From Kocuria carniphila (lineage in GTDB: Bacteria; Actinomycetota; Actinomycetes; Actinomycetales; Micrococcaceae), in assembly GCF_004136555.1 (NCBI RefSeq), contig NZ_NOIT01000004.1, positions 1 through 64,000 of the forward strand: 64,000 nt of DNA, read 5' to 3'. The position numbers were made by a program, and so were the translations under genes. Below, one piece after another: positions 47,864-57,762 of this stretch. Under the pieces are notes generated by a model that was given only the letters and a program-made list of their open reading frames with translations, made no database searches and was not told where the DNA came from. Position 1 is the first letter of the stretch. The number at the start of each line of letters is the position of its first letter.

Positions 47864-48546
47864 CGATGTGAATGGCCCCCGGCCTTGTAGCCGATGCCGC
47901 GTACCGTCAGCACGAGTTCAGGGTTCTCGGGGTCGCGCTCGACCTTGGAACGCAACCGCTGCACGTGCACGTTGACCAAGCGGTTGTCGGCGGCGTGCGG
48001 GTAACCCCACACATCGCGCAACAGCTCGTCACGGCTGAACACCTGGTTGGGTGACTTGGCCAGAGTGGTCAACAGGTCGAATTCCAGCGGCGTCAAGGAG
48101 ATCTGTTCGCCCTCGCGCGTGACGGAGTGACCGGTCACGTCGATGACGATGTCACCCAGCGTGATCTCCTGGGTGGCGCCGCGTTCGATGGGACGCAGCC
48201 GCGCCTTGACGCGGGCCACCAACTCGGCGGGCTTGAAGGGCTTGGGGACGTAATCATCCGCGCCGGCCTCCAGGCCCCGGACGACATCCGCGGTGTCCGA
48301 TTTGGCGGTGAGCATCACAATGGGAATGTCCGAGCTCTGCCGGATGGTCTGGCACACCTGGATGCCGTCCATACCGGGGAGCATGAGGTCCAGCAGGACC
48401 AGGTCCGGGTCGGTGGACCGGAACGTTTCTTCGGCTGCGGAGCCGTCGTAACAGAAGACGGGCTCAAAACCCTCCGAGGACAACACAATGCCGATCATCT
48501 CGGCCAAAGCGGCATCGTCGTCGACTACCAAAATACGTGCCTTCAT
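47860..48546 (-). CDS. mtrA: Response regulator MtrA
   Basis: 228 residues of the OmpR/PhoB type. The receiver has ARILVVDDDAAL at the start, the phosphorylated aspartate in LVLLDLMLPGMDG, and PKPFKPAELVARV at the dimer face. The winged helix has SLTPLEFDLLTTLAKSPNQVFSR and NVHVQRLRSKVE. MtrA controls cell-wall and division genes in actinobacteria. It begins a co-directional run with mtrB, lpqB, comF and hpf. Confidence 0.96.
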   Translation of the reverse strand: MKARILVVDDDAALAEMIGIVLSSEGFEPVFCYDGSAAEETFRSTDPDLVLLDLMLPGMDGIQVCQTIRQSSDIPIVMLTAKSDTADVVRGLEAGADDYVPKPFKPAELVARVKARLRPIERGATQEITLGDIVIDVTGHSVTREGEQISLTPLEFDLLTTLAKSPNQVFSRDELLRDVWGYPHAADNRLVNVHVQRLRSKVERDPENPELVLTVRGIGYKAGGHSHR

Positions 48547-48634
48547 GTGCTGCGTGTGCCCTCAACTTTCTACCGTGGCCGAGCTGGGTGGCCGCTGACC
48601 GTCTCTGCGGAGCAGTCTACGGCCTAGGTGCCAC

Positions 48635-49684
48635 TCAACCGTCGTTGCCGGCTTCCGTCAGCGCGCCCGCCACATCCGTGCACCGTCGTAACGCCCCCGG
48701 AAGGTGCGGCGGAGTCAGCCCTTCCAGCTCCGCGACGGGCAGTACGCGCGAGCCCAACAGCGCTTCCGGGGCCATCCCCAATTCACGCCACGGCCGCGTG
48801 ACGACGTTCGCGATCTCCCCGATAGTGGCTCGCCCGGTCACGGGCACCACGGGGAACCACAGTTTCAGTCCCGTCTCCACGAGGGCCGCCAACGGCTCCC
48901 ACGCGTGGACCGAACTCGACGGCGGAACGGCCACGGCGGCGTCGGCGCCGATGTCACGCGCCCAGCGAGCCTCGGCGCGGCCGGTGCTGATCGCGACCTC
49001 GACCGCACCGGCCCCACGGCACGCCGCTACGGCATCGGTCAGTGCATGACGCACCTCGTGCGAACCAATTGCGCGCAGCGTGCGGTAGCCGCTCGCGGTG
49101 GGGATCGTACCCTCCAGCACACGCTGCAGCTCGCTTTCGTCCACGTGCACGACGACGCCGCGGCCTTCCGTGTTACGTGCCATGTCACCGATGAACGCGG
49201 CCACACCCGCACACCAGGACTGAAGCAGCTCGCGTCGCGCGCCGTGATCGGACTGCAATTTCTCGCCGTTGTGCACGTGCACACCGGCGGCCAGACTGAC
49301 CGGACCGACGATCGAGATGAGCACGGGACCGTGATCGCTGTCGGATTCGTGACCGATCACATCCGCCATGATGTTGAGATCACTGTGCAGCACGTGGTGG
49401 GCCGCTCGGGAGTCCTTGCCCGGTACCGACGTGATGCGCCAACCGTGCGGCTGCCGGTCCGTGTACAGGGAGTCCAACATGGCCGCCGTCCGGGCCAGGG
49501 GCTCCGCATGGGGTCCGCGCTCACCCAGGACGGGCAGCACGGACAGGTGCGGTGCCCCCAGCTCACCGCGAATCACGGTGAAGGTTTCCACCATGTCCGA
49601 CCCGCGCAGTGGACAGGTCAATGTGGCGGTCACGGCCGCGGCAGCGGGGCCGCCGGCCGTGGCAGAAGTGTCCGGGGCGCTCAC
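48635..49684 (-). CDS. MetE C-terminal domain-like protein (Rv3015c-like)
   Basis: 349 residues with similarity to the C-terminal barrel of cobalamin-independent methionine synthase, as in Rv3015c and its relatives. Motifs include VLISIVGPVSLAAGVH and GVVVHVDESELQRVLEG. The conserved zinc Cys/His set of MetE is not clear, so catalysis is unlikely to be the usual methyl transfer. The start GTG overlaps the chorismate mutase stop (GTGA). Function unknown; the link with tRNA-thiolation genes is conserved in some actinobacteria. Confidence 0.75.
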   Translation of the reverse strand: MSAPDTSATAGGPAAAAVTATLTCPLRGSDMVETFTVIRGELGAPHLSVLPVLGERGPHAEPLARTAAMLDSLYTDRQPHGWRITSVPGKDSRAAHHVLHSDLNIMADVIGHESDSDHGPVLISIVGPVSLAAGVHVHNGEKLQSDHGARRELLQSWCAGVAAFIGDMARNTEGRGVVVHVDESELQRVLEGTIPTASGYRTLRAIGSHEVRHALTDAVAACRGAGAVEVAISTGRAEARWARDIGADAAVAVPPSSSVHAWEPLAALVETGLKLWFPVVPVTGRATIGEIANVVTRPWRELGMAPEALLGSRVLPVAELEGLTPPHLPGALRRCTDVAGALTEAGNDG

Positions 49685-50076
49685 GATGCGTCGGCGCGCT
49701 GGTGGTCTTCGGAGATCGCTTCGTGGTGGCGGATGACCTCGCTGATGATGAAGGTGAGGAACTTCTCCGCGAACTCTGGGTCCAGCTGAGCGGCTTCGGC
49801 GAGCGCGCGTAACCGCTGGATCTGGGCCTTTTCCCGTTCGGGGTCCGCCGGCGGAAAGTCGTTCTTGGCCTTGAGGACACCCACGCGCTGGGTGGCCTTG
49901 AAGCGTTCGGCCAGCAGGTGCACCAGTGCGGCGTCGATGTTGTCGATCGTCCCGCGCATGCTCCGCAACTCGCTCAGCGCGTCCTGGGACGCCTGATCAC
50001 TCACGCACGAGGCATGGGGGTCCATGATCGAGTGGTCGGCGACGGGCGGGTTGGCGTGATCAGAAGCACTGGTCAT
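49681..50076 (-). CDS. Chorismate mutase, AroQ type
   Basis: 131 residues. The helical domain begins near residue 30 (LRSMRGTIDNIDAALVHLLAERFKATQRVGVLKAKN) with the conserved arginine, and ends in FLTFIISEVIRHHEAISE. It converts chorismate to prephenate for Phe and Tyr synthesis. An N-terminal extension of about 30 residues has no signal peptide, so it should be cytoplasmic. It lies between mnmA and the MetE-like gene. Confidence 0.88.
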   Translation of the reverse strand: MTSASDHANPPVADHSIMDPHASCVSDQASQDALSELRSMRGTIDNIDAALVHLLAERFKATQRVGVLKAKNDFPPADPEREKAQIQRLRALAEAAQLDPEFAEKFLTFIISEVIRHHEAISEDHQRADAS

Positions 50077-50085
50077 GCTGCCACT

Positions 50086-51243
50086 TTAGTGGGCACCGGC
50101 CACCGCGGCCGCACGATCCGCGTACGCGGCGTCAATGGTTGCCTGCCCGAGCACCCGGGTGCCCTGGTACACGACCATGGTCTGTCCCGGAGCCACACCG
50201 CGCTGGGCCTGACGCAACCGGACGTTGAGTCGTTCCTCGCCGTCGGTGCGAGTCAACCAGGCCACGGCGTCCGCGGGATCGCCGTGGGCTCGCACCTGGA
50301 CCTGCACGTCAAAGGTGTCGCTGGTTTCCTGGCCCTCGGACAGGTTCTGCACCTCGACCGGCGGGAGACCGGCCCATGAGGGGCGGATGCCCTCCATGAC
50401 GTCGATCGACAACATTGCCTCGGGTCCCACGACCACTTCATTGGTCTTGGGCCGGATCTCGAGCACGAAACGGGGCTTGCCGTCGGGGGCGGGAGTGCCG
50501 ATCCGCAGACCCTTGCGCTGGCCCACGGTGTAGGCCTGTGCGCCGCGGTGTTCGCCGAGTTCACCGCCCTCGGAATCCACGATGCGACCGGGGGCGAGTT
50601 CCATGTGGTCCTCGAGCCAGCCGCGGGTGTCGCCGTCGGGAATGAAGCAGATGTCGTGGGAATCGGGCTTGTTCGCCACGGTGAGCCCGCGCGCCTCGGC
50701 CTCCGCCCGAACCTCTGCCTTGGACGGCGTCTCGGCCAGGGGGAAGATCGCATGATCCAGTTGCTCGGCGGTCAGCACGCCCAGCACGTAGGACTGGTCC
50801 TTGGCCCAGTCGGCCGCACGGTGAAGTTCCTTGTGACCGTGTTCGTCCGCCACGACCTTGGCGTAGTGACCGGTGCACACGGCGTCGAAACCCAGTGCGA
50901 GCGCTTTCTCGAGGAGGGCTGCGAACTTGATCTTCTCGTTGCAGCGCATGCACGGGTTGGGGGTGCGCCCGGCGGCGTATTCGGAGATGAAGTCCTCCAC
51001 GACGTCCGCCTGGAAACGTTCGGAGAAGTCCCACACGTAGTACGGGATGCCCAGTTTCTCCGCGGCGCGCCACGCGTCCCGGGAATCCTCGATCGTGCAG
51101 CAACCGCGAGCGCCCGTGCGCAGGGTTCCCGGGGTGCGGGACAGGGCCAGGTGCACACCGGTGACCTGGTGCCCCGCGTCCACGGCGCGCGCTGCGGCCA
51201 CGGCGGAGTCCACTCCACCACTCATCGCTGCCAAAACCCGCAC
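50086..51243 (-). CDS. mnmA: tRNA 2-thiouridylase MnmA
   Basis: 385 residues from GTG 51243 with GGAGG upstream. The N-terminal PP-loop motif is [13 protein letters not shown]; the catalytic cysteines are C98 in [12 protein letters not shown] and C199 in [11 protein letters not shown]. It makes 2-thiouridine at tRNA position 34 with sulfur passed from a cysteine desulfurase, encoded next door. Confidence 0.95.
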   Translation of the reverse strand: MRVLAAMSGGVDSAVAAARAVDAGHQVTGVHLALSRTPGTLRTGARGCCTIEDSRDAWRAAEKLGIPYYVWDFSERFQADVVEDFISEYAAGRTPNPCMRCNEKIKFAALLEKALALGFDAVCTGHYAKVVADEHGHKELHRAADWAKDQSYVLGVLTAEQLDHAIFPLAETPSKAEVRAEAEARGLTVANKPDSHDICFIPDGDTRGWLEDHMELAPGRIVDSEGGELGEHRGAQAYTVGQRKGLRIGTPAPDGKPRFVLEIRPKTNEVVVGPEAMLSIDVMEGIRPSWAGLPPVEVQNLSEGQETSDTFDVQVQVRAHGDPADAVAWLTRTDGEERLNVRLRQAQRGVAPGQTMVVYQGTRVLGQATIDAAYADRAAAVAGAH

Positions 51244-51386
51244 GGAACTGCCTCCAGTAAATTGATGATCAATGCTTGCAGAAATCGTTTAATCAACGGT
51301 GGGTGACACGTTTCTATTCCCGAGCCCCCGCGCCGTGCTCGGCAGCGGCCCGGGCTCCTGCCACATTGCGGTCACCACCAATGGGC

Positions 51387-52625
51387 TCAGCGCGAGCCGG
51401 TGGTGGGCACATGGCCGGACAGTCCCGCCGCCCGGGCGCGGGAGTAGACGTCTGCCATGGCCGCGATCACCGCGTCCACGTCTTCCGGCGTGGTCCCGTG
51501 ACCCAGGGAGAACCGTTGGGCCCCGCGGGCCGTGTCCTCATCGACCCCCATGGCCAACAACACGTGGGAGGGTCGGGGAACCCCCGCATTGCACGCGGAA
51601 CCCGTGGATGTGGCCACGCCCGCGGCGTCGAGGAGGAACAGGATGGAGTCGCCCTCGCACCCGGGGAACGTGAAGTGGGCGTTGCCCGGCAACCGGACGG
51701 GATGCTCGGCCTCGCGCTCGGGCGCCTCGGGCTCGACACCGCGCAGCACGGCGTCGGGAACTTCCCGGCGGATCCCCTCGACGAGCCGATCGCGCAAGCG
51801 GGCCAGCCGCACGATCTCGGCGGGTTGATTGGTCAGTACTGTTTCCACCGCGGCGCCGAACGCGGCCGCTCCGGCGGCGTTGACCGTTCCCGAGCGCACG
51901 TCGCGTTCCTGTCCCCCGCCGTAGCTGGAAGGTTCGAGTTTCACGGTGCGCGGGGCGTAGAGGGCGCCCACGCCCACCGGGCCACCGAGTTTGTGCGCCG
52001 AGACCGCGAGCGTGCTGATTCCGCTCAGATGGGCGTTCACGGGGATGGACCCGAAGGCTTGGACCGCGTCCACGTGCAACGGTACATCGAAGGACGCGCA
52101 GATCTCACCGAGTTCGGCGATCGGTTGCACGGTGCCCACCTCGTTGTTGGCCCACATGACGCTCACCAGCGCCACCCGGTCCGCACTGCGTTGCAGAATG
52201 TCCCGCAACGATCCGGGCAGCACACGACCGGTCTCGTCCACGGGCAGCCACTCGAGCTGGGCGCCCTCGTGTTTCGCAAGCCATTGCGCCGTTTCCGTGA
52301 CGGCGTGGTGTTCCACGGTGCTCAACACCACCACGGTGCGCGTCGGGTCGGCGGCACGGCGCGTGCGGTAAAGACCCAGGATGCCCATGTTGTCCGCCTC
52401 GGTCCCACCGGAAGTCAGAATGAGCTCCACGGGTTCCGCGCCCATCGCCAGGGCAACCTGCTCACGCCCGATCTCCAACGCCATGCGAGCGGATCGCCCG
52501 CCCGAATGCAGGGACGCAGGATTACCACCGCGGCGCACCTGTTCCGTGAACGCCTCGAGGGCCTCGGGCAGCATGTCGGTGGTGGCGGCATGATCCATGT
52601 AGACGTGTTCGGACATGCGCGTCAT
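51387..52625 (-). CDS. Cysteine desulfurase (IscS/NifS family)
   Basis: 412 residues. The PLP-lysine motif is AVSAHKLGGPVGVGAL, the substrate region is SGGTEADNMGILG, and the catalytic cysteine is in TGSACNAGVPRPSHVLLAMG. It removes sulfur from cysteine as a persulfide, most likely for MnmA given the gene order. The 143-base gap to mnmA has no clear terminator. Confidence 0.93.
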   Translation of the reverse strand: MTRMSEHVYMDHAATTDMLPEALEAFTEQVRRGGNPASLHSGGRSARMALEIGREQVALAMGAEPVELILTSGGTEADNMGILGLYRTRRAADPTRTVVVLSTVEHHAVTETAQWLAKHEGAQLEWLPVDETGRVLPGSLRDILQRSADRVALVSVMWANNEVGTVQPIAELGEICASFDVPLHVDAVQAFGSIPVNAHLSGISTLAVSAHKLGGPVGVGALYAPRTVKLEPSSYGGGQERDVRSGTVNAAGAAAFGAAVETVLTNQPAEIVRLARLRDRLVEGIRREVPDAVLRGVEPEAPEREAEHPVRLPGNAHFTFPGCEGDSILFLLDAAGVATSTGSACNAGVPRPSHVLLAMGVDEDTARGAQRFSLGHGTTPEDVDAVIAAMADVYSRARAAGLSGHVPTTGSR

Positions 52626-52720
52626 TCTAGATCCGATCCGAATTCTTGGCTGTGACGCTCACCTCCCCGAGCCACGCGGCCCGTGGAGAACGGCTACCCG
52701 GGTGTTCATCCGCGCGCACC

Positions 52721-52726
52721 TAGAAT
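52721..52726 (+). promoter_or_regulatory. -10 box for a leaderless trmL transcript
   Basis: TAGAAT ends eight bases before the trmL ATG at 52734, so transcription would start at or next to the start codon. No ribosome-binding site is present. The -35 region is not recognisable, which is common for such promoters. Confidence 0.55.
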
Positions 52727-52733
52727 CGCCCCT

Positions 52734-53198
52734 ATGCTGCACATCCTTTTTCACACTCCGGAAATCCCCGGCAACACGGGCAACGCCATTCGACTGGCCG
52801 CCTGCACCGGCGCCCGGTTGCACCTGGTCGAACCGTTGGGGTTCAACTTCAGCGACGCCCACCTACGCCGGGCGGGCCTGGACTACCACGACCTCGCGGT
52901 CATGGACGTCCATCCCTCCATGGCGGACGCGTGGCAGAAACTCGGTGCTGCCAGGGTCTTCGCTTTCACGTCCCATTCGAAGGTGCGGCACACGGACGTG
53001 AGCTACCGGGATGGGGATGTGCTGTTGTTCGGTCGGGAATCCACCGGGTTGCCGGAGGACGTGCTCCACGACCCGCACGTCACCGAACGTGTGCGAATTC
53101 CCATGCTCCCGGGCAGGCGTTCGCTCAACCTGGCCAATTCGGCATCGATCGCCATGTACGAGGCCTGGCGGCAGCTGGGGTTCCCCGAGGGCGTGTGA
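52734..53198 (+). CDS. trmL: tRNA (cytidine(34)-2'-O)-methyltransferase TrmL
   Basis: 154 residues, SPOUT superfamily. The trefoil-knot motifs are HTPEIPGNTGNAIRLA, LLFGRESTGLPEDVL and RIPMLPGRRSLNLANSASIA. It methylates the wobble ribose of tRNA-Leu isoacceptors. The start is ATG 52734 because conserved sequence begins there (MLHILFHTPEIPGN). It is convergent with htrA, one base apart. Confidence 0.93.
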   Translation: MLHILFHTPEIPGNTGNAIRLAACTGARLHLVEPLGFNFSDAHLRRAGLDYHDLAVMDVHPSMADAWQKLGAARVFAFTSHSKVRHTDVSYRDGDVLLFGRESTGLPEDVLHDPHVTERVRIPMLPGRRSLNLANSASIAMYEAWRQLGFPEGV

Positions 53199-53199
53199 C

Positions 53200-54624
53200 T
53201 CAGCCCTGCTGGGCGGCGTCCGACACGGTGACCTTGGTCGTTTCCTCGTTACCGTTGCGAATGTAGGTCATCTCGGCCTCGGTCCCGGCGGCGAGCTCGC
53301 GCACGGTGGCGGTCAGTGCGTCCGCGTCTTCGATGCGCTTACCGTTGAACTGCGTCACCACATCGTCCGCGCGCAAGCCGGCCTCGTCTGCGGGTGAGCC
53401 CGATTCCACACTGCGCACGAGTGCACCGCTGGAGAACTGCCCGGACCCGTCCGAGGACTCCGTGTTGGCGGAGACAGAAGCGCCCAGGTATCCGTGGCTG
53501 GCCGTACCGTTGTCAATAATTTCCTGGGCAACCCGCTTGGCGGTGTTGGACGGGATGGAGAAACCCACGCCGATGCTGCCGGCCGCGGTGTCCGAGGATC
53601 CCGCGGCGGAGGCGATGGCCACGTTGATACCGATGACCTTGCCCTCGGAATCAATGAGCGGGCCACCCGAGTTACCCGGGTTGATGGCGGCATCGGTTTG
53701 AATCACATTGAGGTACACCGAGGACTGAGCCTGCTGAGAACCGGATTCGCCGTTGTCCGGGAAGTTGAAGAAGAAGTCCTGTGAACCGCCGGGGCTCTCC
53801 TCTGACTCGACCGGGGTGTCGGGTGCGGCGGATGAGGCCACGGAAATGGTGCGGTTCAGGGTGGAGACGATGCCGTCCGTCACGGTTCCGGACAACCCCA
53901 GCGGTGCGCCAATGGCAATCGCGGTGTCTCCCACGTTGAGCTGATCCGAATCGGCGAATTCGGCGGGTGTCAGACCCTCCGGATCAACCTTCAACACGGC
54001 GAGGTCGGATTGCGGGTCCGTGCCGACGATCTCCGCCGAACGCACCGAACCGTCCGAGGTCTGCACCTCAATGGTCGCGTTGGACGCCGTACCGTCCAGG
54101 GTGACCACGTGCGTGTTGGTCACAATATGGCCCTGATCGTCGATGACCACGCCGGAACCGGTGCCCTGCTCGTTGTTGCCGGTGGCGGAAATGGTGACCA
54201 CGGACGGTGACGCCTTCTGGGTCGCCGCGGTGGTGGAGTTGACCGAATCGGTGTCGTTCACGATGACCGGGGAGGTGTTGCCGGTGCTGCCCACGCCCGA
54301 GCCGTTGTCGTTGAGGGCGTCCGTCCCCACGGCCGCTCCGGCGCCGATCAACCCGGCCAACAACATGCCCGCGATCACGGCCCCGCCGGAGAACTTCTTG
54401 TGCCGGTCAGGTGCCTGCGTCGCGGTCGCTCCCTGCGACTCGTAGTGACCCTGGGTTGGTTCTCCCGCACGAGGAAGCGGCTCGGTGTACTGGTTCTCCC
54501 ACCCGCCGGCTTGGTGCTTTTGATAGCCGTTCGGGGTCCGCTCGGCTCCCCCCGTGTACTCGCCGTACTGGGGTACGGAACGCTGGGGGTCGTTCCCCGG
54601 GCGCGGCTCGTGCGGGTCGTTCAT
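53200..54624 (-). CDS. htrA: HtrA/DegP-type serine protease
   Basis: 474 residues. A disordered Pro/Gly/Gln-rich N-terminus of ~75 residues precedes a membrane helix (~80-100) that anchors the protease outside. The triad is H172 (VTNTHVV), D207 (DPQSDLAV) and S319 (NPGNSGGPL); a PDZ domain follows (residues ~380-465). It degrades or refolds damaged envelope proteins. It is convergent with trmL. Confidence 0.93.
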   Translation of the reverse strand: MNDPHEPRPGNDPQRSVPQYGEYTGGAERTPNGYQKHQAGGWENQYTEPLPRAGEPTQGHYESQGATATQAPDRHKKFSGGAVIAGMLLAGLIGAGAAVGTDALNDNGSGVGSTGNTSPVIVNDTDSVNSTTAATQKASPSVVTISATGNNEQGTGSGVVIDDQGHIVTNTHVVTLDGTASNATIEVQTSDGSVRSAEIVGTDPQSDLAVLKVDPEGLTPAEFADSDQLNVGDTAIAIGAPLGLSGTVTDGIVSTLNRTISVASSAAPDTPVESEESPGGSQDFFFNFPDNGESGSQQAQSSVYLNVIQTDAAINPGNSGGPLIDSEGKVIGINVAIASAAGSSDTAAGSIGVGFSIPSNTAKRVAQEIIDNGTASHGYLGASVSANTESSDGSGQFSSGALVRSVESGSPADEAGLRADDVVTQFNGKRIEDADALTATVRELAAGTEAEMTYIRNGNEETTKVTVSDAAQQG

Positions 54625-54861
54625 GTGTGCTCCTCACAGTGTGTACCAATGGCGGCACAGGCGGTCTCTGAGCCCCAGTATGGTGCCCTGCACTGAGTCG
54701 TGGCTGAATGGGCTGGGGTCTCTGTGATGGTTCCCTGAATGTCATCCCCATGATCTCTGATCAGGTGACGCACACACGGGCGCGGCGTAGGCTTTCAGCG
54801 AAGTAGCCGTCAGGTTGCCCAGTACTTTGCGTACTCTTGCCCGTGGTAGTCGCTCGAGGAA

Positions 54862-56886
54862 ATGAGGATCATGAGCCGTGCAAGCTCAATTCGTCGGACC
54901 ATAGCGACCGCGGGCGCGTGCATTGCGTTGGCGGTCTCGGCCCAGCCGGCATTCGCCGAGCCCCCGGCCACCGTGGATCCCGGAACGCGCATCGTGGACT
55001 CGGCCAATGCGCTCAGTAACGAGTCCCAGGTGCAGGAGGGCATCGACCAGGTGGCCAGCGAGCACAACGTGACCCTCTACGTGGTCATGGTGGATCAGTT
55101 CACGGATCCCTCGAACCCCTCCGACTGGATCCAAGAATTTGCGGAGGCCAACGGTTTCGGCAGCAACGATGCGGTGCTGGCCGTGGCCACCGATTCTCGA
55201 CAGGCCCGCATGTACGCGGGTAACTCCGGGCCCTTGAGCCAGTCCCAGGTCCAGGACATCTATACCAACAACGTGGTTCCCGCCCTGCGCAACAGCGATT
55301 GGGACGGCGCCGCCATGGGCGCCGTGGAAGGCATCAACAGCGAGCTGGGCGGCGTCAGCATCGACGGTGCGGGCGGGGTGGTCGGCAGCGTCGTCGTTCT
55401 GGGCGGAATCGCCGCCGCCGGCGTGGGCGCGGTAGCGCTGATGGGCAAGCGGCGTCGCGGTCGGAACCAATCCCGGCAGGGCAACGTACCGGCGGGGCGG
55501 CGCAACGCTCCCCCGCAGCGGCCCCTGGTCCCGCTCCCGGAACTGCACAAGCGCGCCGGTGCGAGCCTGGTCGAGGCGGACAACGCCATTCAACATTCCG
55601 AACAGGAACTGCAGTTCGCGCAGTTGCAGTACGGCACGGAGCAGACCAAACCGTTCGAAACAGCCCTCGCGCAGGCCAAGGAGCACATGCGTGCCTCCTT
55701 CGAGCTGCAGAAGAAACTTGAGGACCACATCCCGGACACCGAGGCGGACCAGCGCGCCTGGCTGGGCGAGATCATCGACCGCACCCAGAAGGCCCGCGCG
55801 CCCCTGGCCGAGCAGGAACGCAGCTTCGCGGATCTGCGCCAGCTGGAAACACGCGCCCCGGAGGCTTTGCAATCGGTGGAGACCGAACTACGGAACACGC
55901 AACCTCGCCTCAGCGAGGCCGAGAACCTTCTCGTGTCATTGGCCGCCCACTACGACGACGCCGCCCTGGCACCCGTGCGCGACAACGGGGAGCAGGCGCG
56001 CGACCGCCTCGAATTCGCCGGCACGGCGATCGCGGAGGCTCATACCGCGCTGGAGGCCAACAACCTGTCCGAGGCCGTACTGGGCATCCGCGCCGCCGAG
56101 GAGGCCGTGGGTCAGGCCCAGGGTCTCGTGACATCGGTGGAGCACGCGCAACGGGACCTGAACCGGGCGGAGGAGTCCCTCAAGGACGCGGTCAGCATTG
56201 CCCAGCGTGATGTGGCAGAAGCCGAGGGGCTCGTGGAACAGGGTTCCCGCCCCGAGCTGGCGGGTGCCGCCGCGGGCGTGCGCTCCGTACTTCGCACCGT
56301 CACCCAGAACATGGCGTCCGGCCGCTACGATCCCGTGGGCTCGACCCGCCGACTTGCCGAGGCCAAGGACGAACTCGACAAGGGACTGGCCGCGGTGCGC
56401 AGCCAGAACGACCAGGCCCGCTCCGCCCGGGAAACCCTGGCGCACACCCTGGTCAGCGCGCAAGCCAGCCTCTCCACCGCGGGCGAGTACATCTGGGCCC
56501 GCCGCGGTGGTGTGGGGTCCGAGGCTCGCACGCAGCTCTCGGAAGCCGAACGGCACTTCGATGTGGCTCAGCAACTGCAGAACTCCGATCCCGTCCGCGC
56601 CCTGAACGAGGCCAATCAGGCCATCCGCCTGGCCGATGGCGCGCAGCGTGCGGCCCAGAGCGACGTCGACCAGTTCAGCTATCCGGGAGGGTACGGCGGT
56701 TACGGCGGAATGGGCCGACGCAGTAACGGAATGGGCGGCGCCATGCTCGGTGGCATCCTGCTGGGCGGCATCCTCGGCGGAGGCGGAGGCGGCGGCGGAT
56801 TCGGTGGCGGCGGCATGGGCGGCGGCGGTTTCGGAGGTGGCTTCGGAGGCGGCGGAGGCGGTTTCGACATCGGCGGTAATTTCTGA
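54862..56886 (+). CDS. TPM-domain membrane protein
   Basis: About 674 residues. A signal peptide (AGACIALAVSAQPAFAEPP) is followed by a TPM domain (residues ~40-160, RIVDSANALSNESQVQEGIDQVASEHN), a membrane helix (~178-198) and a long coiled coil (~245-600). The last 65 residues are a glycine-rich tail. TPM proteins act in membrane-protein or photosystem maintenance in other phyla; the actinobacterial role is not known. It is followed by pspA with the same orientation. ATG 54862 and 54871 are both possible starts. Confidence 0.85.
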   Translation: MRIMSRASSIRRTIATAGACIALAVSAQPAFAEPPATVDPGTRIVDSANALSNESQVQEGIDQVASEHNVTLYVVMVDQFTDPSNPSDWIQEFAEANGFGSNDAVLAVATDSRQARMYAGNSGPLSQSQVQDIYTNNVVPALRNSDWDGAAMGAVEGINSELGGVSIDGAGGVVGSVVVLGGIAAAGVGAVALMGKRRRGRNQSRQGNVPAGRRNAPPQRPLVPLPELHKRAGASLVEADNAIQHSEQELQFAQLQYGTEQTKPFETALAQAKEHMRASFELQKKLEDHIPDTEADQRAWLGEIIDRTQKARAPLAEQERSFADLRQLETRAPEALQSVETELRNTQPRLSEAENLLVSLAAHYDDAALAPVRDNGEQARDRLEFAGTAIAEAHTALEANNLSEAVLGIRAAEEAVGQAQGLVTSVEHAQRDLNRAEESLKDAVSIAQRDVAEAEGLVEQGSRPELAGAAAGVRSVLRTVTQNMASGRYDPVGSTRRLAEAKDELDKGLAAVRSQNDQARSARETLAHTLVSAQASLSTAGEYIWARRGGVGSEARTQLSEAERHFDVAQQLQNSDPVRALNEANQAIRLADGAQRAAQSDVDQFSYPGGYGGYGGMGRRSNGMGGAMLGGILLGGILGGGGGGGGFGGGGMGGGGFGGGFGGGGGGFDIGGNF

Positions 56887-57006
56887 CCGGTACTGTCAGC
56901 TGTCCGAGAATTCCTCCCGGCAGCTGTTCCGCAGATCACCCACCGTGCTGCACGCTGAACCAGAACGTCCAGATCAGACATAGTTCCAACAACAAGGGAG
57001 AACACC

Positions 57007-57762
57007 ATGATGAAGCAGTCCATCTTCGGGCGCATTGCCCAGTTGGCCAAGGCCAACATCAATTCCTTGATCGATTCCGCCGAGGATCCGCAGAAGATGT
57101 TGGATCAAATGGTGCGCGATTACACCGAGAACATCCGCGAGGCCGAAGCGGCCGTGGCCCAGACCATTGGTAACCTGCGCTTGCTGGAAAAGGATCACGC
57201 CGAGGACCTGCAGGAGGCCCAGCAGTGGGGTTCCAAGGCCCTGGCCGCCTCCAACAAGGCCGAGGAATTCCGCGGGGCAGGTAAGTCCGGCGAGGCCGTG
57301 AAGTTCGACAACCTGGCCAAGGTTGCCCTGCAGCGTCAGATCCAGTCCGAGACCGAGGCCAAGGCCGCCGAGCCGCAGATCGCCTCCCAGACCGAGGTGG
57401 TCGACAAGCTCAAGAGCGGTCTGAACACCATGCGCGGCAAGCTCCAGGAGCTCTCCGCCAAGCGCGACGAGCTCAACGCCCGTCAGAAGACCGTGCAGGC
57501 CCAGGCGCAGGTTCAGGATTCGTTGAAGTCCTTCGACATCATGGATCCCACCAGCGAGGTCTCCCGCTTCGAGGACAAGATTCGCCGCGAAGAAGCTCGC
57601 GTGGCCGGCCAGCAGGAGTTGGCCGATTCCTCCTTGGACCGCCAGTTCGAGGCGCTCGAGGACATGGGCCAGCAGACCGAGATCGAGGCTCGCCTTGCCG
57701 CGCTGAAGGCCGGTCAGGGCAACAGGGACGGCGAGAAGATCGTCTCGTCCGAGGAGATCTAA
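57007..57762 (+). CDS. pspA: Phage shock protein PspA/IM30
   Basis: 251 residues, almost all helical. The N-terminal amphipathic helix (SIFGRIAQLAKANINSLIDS) binds stressed membranes and the coiled coil (EDPQKMLDQMVRDYTENIREAE onward) assembles into ESCRT-III-like rings. GGGAGA precedes the ATG. It sits 120 bases past the TPM gene and touches the HerA-like gene, so the three probably form one envelope-maintenance operon. Confidence 0.94.
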   Translation: MMKQSIFGRIAQLAKANINSLIDSAEDPQKMLDQMVRDYTENIREAEAAVAQTIGNLRLLEKDHAEDLQEAQQWGSKALAASNKAEEFRGAGKSGEAVKFDNLAKVALQRQIQSETEAKAAEPQIASQTEVVDKLKSGLNTMRGKLQELSAKRDELNARQKTVQAQAQVQDSLKSFDIMDPTSEVSRFEDKIRREEARVAGQQELADSSLDRQFEALEDMGQQTEIEARLAALKAGQGNRDGEKIVSSEEI

